64,000 nt of DNA from Ailanthus altissimus (lineage: Eukaryota; Streptophyta; Magnoliopsida; Sapindales; Simaroubaceae). The DNA lies in assembly GCA_946807835.1 (NCBI GenBank), contig OX327690.1, positions 31,218,501 through 31,282,500 of the forward strand. Direction: 5' to 3'. Below, piece by piece: positions 61,427-64,000 of this stretch. The notes under the pieces are model-generated. The model was given only the letters and a program-made list of their open reading frames with translations. It ran no database searches and was not told where the DNA came from. The translations under genes were made by a program, and so were the position numbers. Position 1 is the stretch's first letter. The number at the start of each line of letters is the position of its first letter.

Positions 61427-61897
61427 TGTCACGCCCCAAGTGTTCTTAAGCATTTCCTCAAGCACTTGGTGTGCGACTAGGCTTGCTGGAGGCCTTTTGG
61501 ACCATGGAGCGCTACGTGAACCGGAGCTTCTAGAAGACCCGCTGTTTGGATGGAGAACCGGGCTTGGCCCGTGACTTATTAGGGTATTTCACCTTAATTA
61601 GAATTCTATAAAAGGTAGAATGGCATCTAGAAATATTCTAAAGCATAATTCTCCATCTTGTATGTACACCATTAGATCGGTTAGATCTCAGCCATTGATT
61701 ATATAGGGCTGCTACTATAAAAGTGGGAGACCCTCACTTGTATTTTTCATTTCATAGCTTTGTTTTCTCTTCAGTAATATAAGAGAGCATTCGTGCAAAC
61801 ACTTGGTGTGCCTTTCTTTCTTCTCTTTGTGTGGTTTTCTTGGTTGCTTAGCACGCAACGCGTCTAAGGCCGCACGGTTCAAAAACAGTCCATGACA
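61427..61897 (+). repeat. 5' LTR of Ty3/gypsy element
   Basis: 471 bp, TGTCACGCCCCAAGTG to CAGTCCATGACA; the ends show the TG...CA rule and the inverse TGTCA/TGACA. A fragment similar to its two ends sits in the ADA2b intron. Confidence 0.88.
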
Positions 61898-61899
61898 GT

Positions 61900-61911
61900 T
61901 GGTATCAGAGC
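61900..61911 (+). other. Primer-binding site, initiator tRNA-Met
   Basis: TGGTATCAGAGC two bases after the LTR, complementary to the 3' end of plant initiator tRNA-Met. Confidence 0.93.
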
Positions 61912-61921
61912 AGGTTCAAAG

Positions 61922-64000
61922 ATGGAGAAAGACGGCGGACCATCAAATTTGACTGAAGAGAGGGGTCGGAACCCCAAAGCTAAGAAACATGGCACTGGTG
62001 CTCGCGAAAAGTCAATAGATCCAGGTCAGGATGTCGGGAGTATGGTGAGAGCACTCAGCGGCACTGTCGAGAAGGCGACAGATCGCCTTGGAGAGCTGGA
62101 GCAGCAAGTAGAGAAGATCGATGGGGGCCTCGACACTCAAGGAGACGAGCTGCACTCCCTCATCAACACATCCATCGAGGCTTACGCCGATAAGCAGCGA
62201 GACTGGATTAAAGCTTTTTCAGGAGAGTGTCCTCACCAAAATGAACAGTATTCAAGCCCAAGTAGGGGAGCTACATCGTGGGCTCGAAACTGTCAAGGAG
62301 GATGTGGTGCTATGCAAGTGGGCGGTGGCGAACGGGTCTGTCGCCACTCAAATTACGGTGTCTGCACCGAGGGTTAATGCTCCTAAGCCCAAGGAGTTCA
62401 GCAAAAAACGGAACACTAAGGAGCTCGACAATTACTTCTGGCAGATGAGGAGATACTTCGACGCCCTAGGTGTACGGGACGAAGATAAGGTAAACACCGC
62501 GACCCTATATCTCTCTGATCATGCAATTCTGTGATGGCGTAGGAAGAGCGAGGAGATTCGCAAGGGTACCTGCACCATCAACACCTGGATAAAGTTGCAA
62601 CATGAGCTAAAGCTTTAATTCTATCCGGAGAATGTGGCGCACGACGCTAAGAAGCGTCTAAAAGAGTTGAAATAGACTAAGTCGATTGACGAGTACGTAG
62701 AAGAGTACTCACTACTAATGCTGCAAATTCCTAATATGAGTGAAGAAGACTTGCTGTTCAATTTCCTCAACGGATTACAGATACGGACGTCCAATGAGCT
62801 GAGGCGGCGTGAAGTGCAGAACATATCTGACGCTCTCACATTGGCGTAAATGCTCACTGATTACCGCAAGGGTGATGCGGGGAAGTCCAAAAATTCGAAG
62901 CCCAATCACAGCAAAAGTGGGGGAACCAGGGAGTCTCAACCTCCGCAGGATAAGGAGGGGAAAGGTAAACTGCCCACAGGGAGTGAGCAAAAGCGCAAAG
63001 GCGGGAGAAAGCCGAGATCTAGCTGCTTCCTTTGCGACGGGGATCATTGGGTGAAGGACTGTCCAAAGAAAAAGGCTATCAACGCGAAGTTGGAGACTCA
63101 ACAAGTGGGCGAACATGGATAATTGGGATGTTTGCAGTTGCTCAATGCCAAGCGGGCAGCCCGCACGCCAGCAGGAAAGGCGCTGATGTACGTTGAAGCC
63201 TACATTAACGGGAAGAAGACTCAAGCGTTAGTGGATACTAGAGTTACGCACAACTTTATGAAGTATGTGGAAGCAGTACACTTGGGCCTCAAGGTGGAGA
63301 AAGGGATTGGCTACCTCAAGACCGTGAACGTCGCAATCAAGCCACTGGACGGGGTCATTCATGGAGTTGAAATGAGCCTTGAAAAATAGAGCGGTAAGGT
63401 AAACTTTTTGGTAGCCCCTCTCGATGATTTTGATGCTGTTCTTGGTATGGATTTTCTGCGGCAGTTTAATATGGTGCCACTTCCCCGACACAACTATGTA
63501 TGCATCCTGGAGGGAGGACCATGCATGGTGCCGATAGTAAAGGAGCCAACAAGTGGGCAATCCAAGCCTAACGCCCACACTACTCTCCTGTCCGCCATGC
63601 AACTGCAGAAATGAGCTAAGCGGGGAGAAGAGACATACCTCGCCACGATATGGGAGGTAGATGATGAGGCGTATGGGGGCGAAGAGGAGCTGCCAGCAGA
63701 AATCACGAAAGTGCTCAAGCAGCACCAGAACGTGATGCCAGCAGCACTACCACAGAAATTACCACAAAGACGGGCAATTGATCACGAGATCGAGCTGGAG
63801 CCAGGAGCTAAACCTCCAGCCAAAGCCCCATACTGAATGTCTCCACCAAAAATAGCAGAGTTGTGGAAGCAGCTCAAGGAGTTACTGGATGCAGGGTTTA
63901 TCCAGCCATCGAAAGCGCCCTACGGCGCACCCATGCTTTTCCAGCGCAAGCACGATGGATTATTGCGGTTATGCATAGACTACCGGGCGTTGAACAAGGT
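61922..64000 (+). pseudogene. Ty3/gypsy gag-pol, broken
   Basis: The gag-like frame opens at ATG 61922 (MEKDGGPSNLTEERG) and is shifted at about 62215. It then passes stops near 62532, 62616, 62673 and 62847 while homology continues (KELDNYFWQMRRYFDALGV, SIDEYVEEYSLLMLQIPNM). The zinc knuckle CFLCDGDHWVKDC is at about 63024-63062. The protease-like segment has DTRVTHNF (about 63234) where active relatives have DTGATHNF, and is followed by FDAVLGMDFLRQFN. The reverse transcriptase N-terminus ([31 protein letters not shown]) starts near 63870 and leaves the window. Confidence 0.9.

Larger units (their letters stand above)
61427..64000 (+). mobile_element. Decayed Ty3/gypsy retrotransposon, truncated by window
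   Basis: The 5' LTR (61427-61897) is followed by a tRNA-Met primer-binding site, gag, a zinc knuckle, a protease-like region and the start of reverse transcriptase. The right-hand part lies outside the window. Multiple stops and a frameshift make it inactive. It inserted into or next to a P450 gene. Confidence 0.9.

Noticed and set aside
1..64000. tRNA and rRNA genes
   Set aside because: The only tRNA-like sequences found are SINE heads and retroelement primer-binding sites; none has a full cloverleaf.

Overview
This 64 kb window is nuclear DNA of a flowering plant, most likely a core eudicot. It carries intron-containing plant genes (MAP70, TPK, TPD1, ADA2, FAR1-related, serine acetyltransferase, FBD-type F-box), GT-AG introns, very AT-rich intergenic DNA and plant-type retroelements primed from initiator tRNA-Met. 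I cannot name the species. There is no CRISPR array, operon or prokaryotic signal.

Layout, left to right. (1) 1-1575, minus: 5' part of a MAP70-5 microtubule-associated protein gene, running off the left edge. (2) 5140-5427, plus: a small two-helix membrane protein. (3) 6625-7820, minus: a TPK1-type vacuolar two-pore K+ channel. (4) 10392-17351, plus: a dead FRS11-type FAR1-related gene. It is split by a 1.46 kb solo LTR (5-bp duplication ATTTT) and a 3.2 kb Ty1/copia element that keeps only gag and protease (5-bp duplication CTACT), and it also carries stops and frameshifts. (5) 21082-21834 and 25851-26228, minus: two intronless plant-specific genes of unknown function (DUF4408/DUF761-like and DUF7722-like), with a SINE bounded by perfect 17-bp duplications between them. 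(6) 31104-32585, plus: a TPD1-like secreted cysteine-rich peptide gene. (7) 33385-33972, minus: a nuclear gene for a Ycf33-like plastid protein. (8) 36298-40027, plus: a BAH plus double-Agenet chromatin reader, convergent with (9) 40872-45377, minus: ADA2b, the SAGA adaptor, in 12 coding exons. (10) 46578-47864, plus: an F-box/LRR/FBD protein. (11) 48820-49098, minus: an exopolygalacturonase remnant. (12) 49.1-59.2 kb: gene-free, repeat-rich, with an inverted/direct repeat complex, a MITE-like element and an old LTR element enclosing a second LTR and minisatellites. (13) 59330-60271, plus: a serine acetyltransferase lacking the usual C-terminal tail. (14) 61023-61426: a CYP71-type P450 fragment, followed at once by (15) a decayed Ty3/gypsy element that runs off the right edge.

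The genes do not form a functional cluster. Each is an ordinary plant housekeeping, developmental or transport gene with its own promoter, and the two chromatin genes are adjacent without evidence of a joint role. The unusual content is in the fossils and repeats: an FRS gene whose two retroelement insertions can be resolved to the base, a serine acetyltransferase without its cysteine-synthase docking tail, a GC-AG intron in MAP70-5, and several retroelement derivatives. I found no convincing sign of a previously undescribed system. Exon boundaries come from reading splice signals and family conservation by eye, without transcript evidence.
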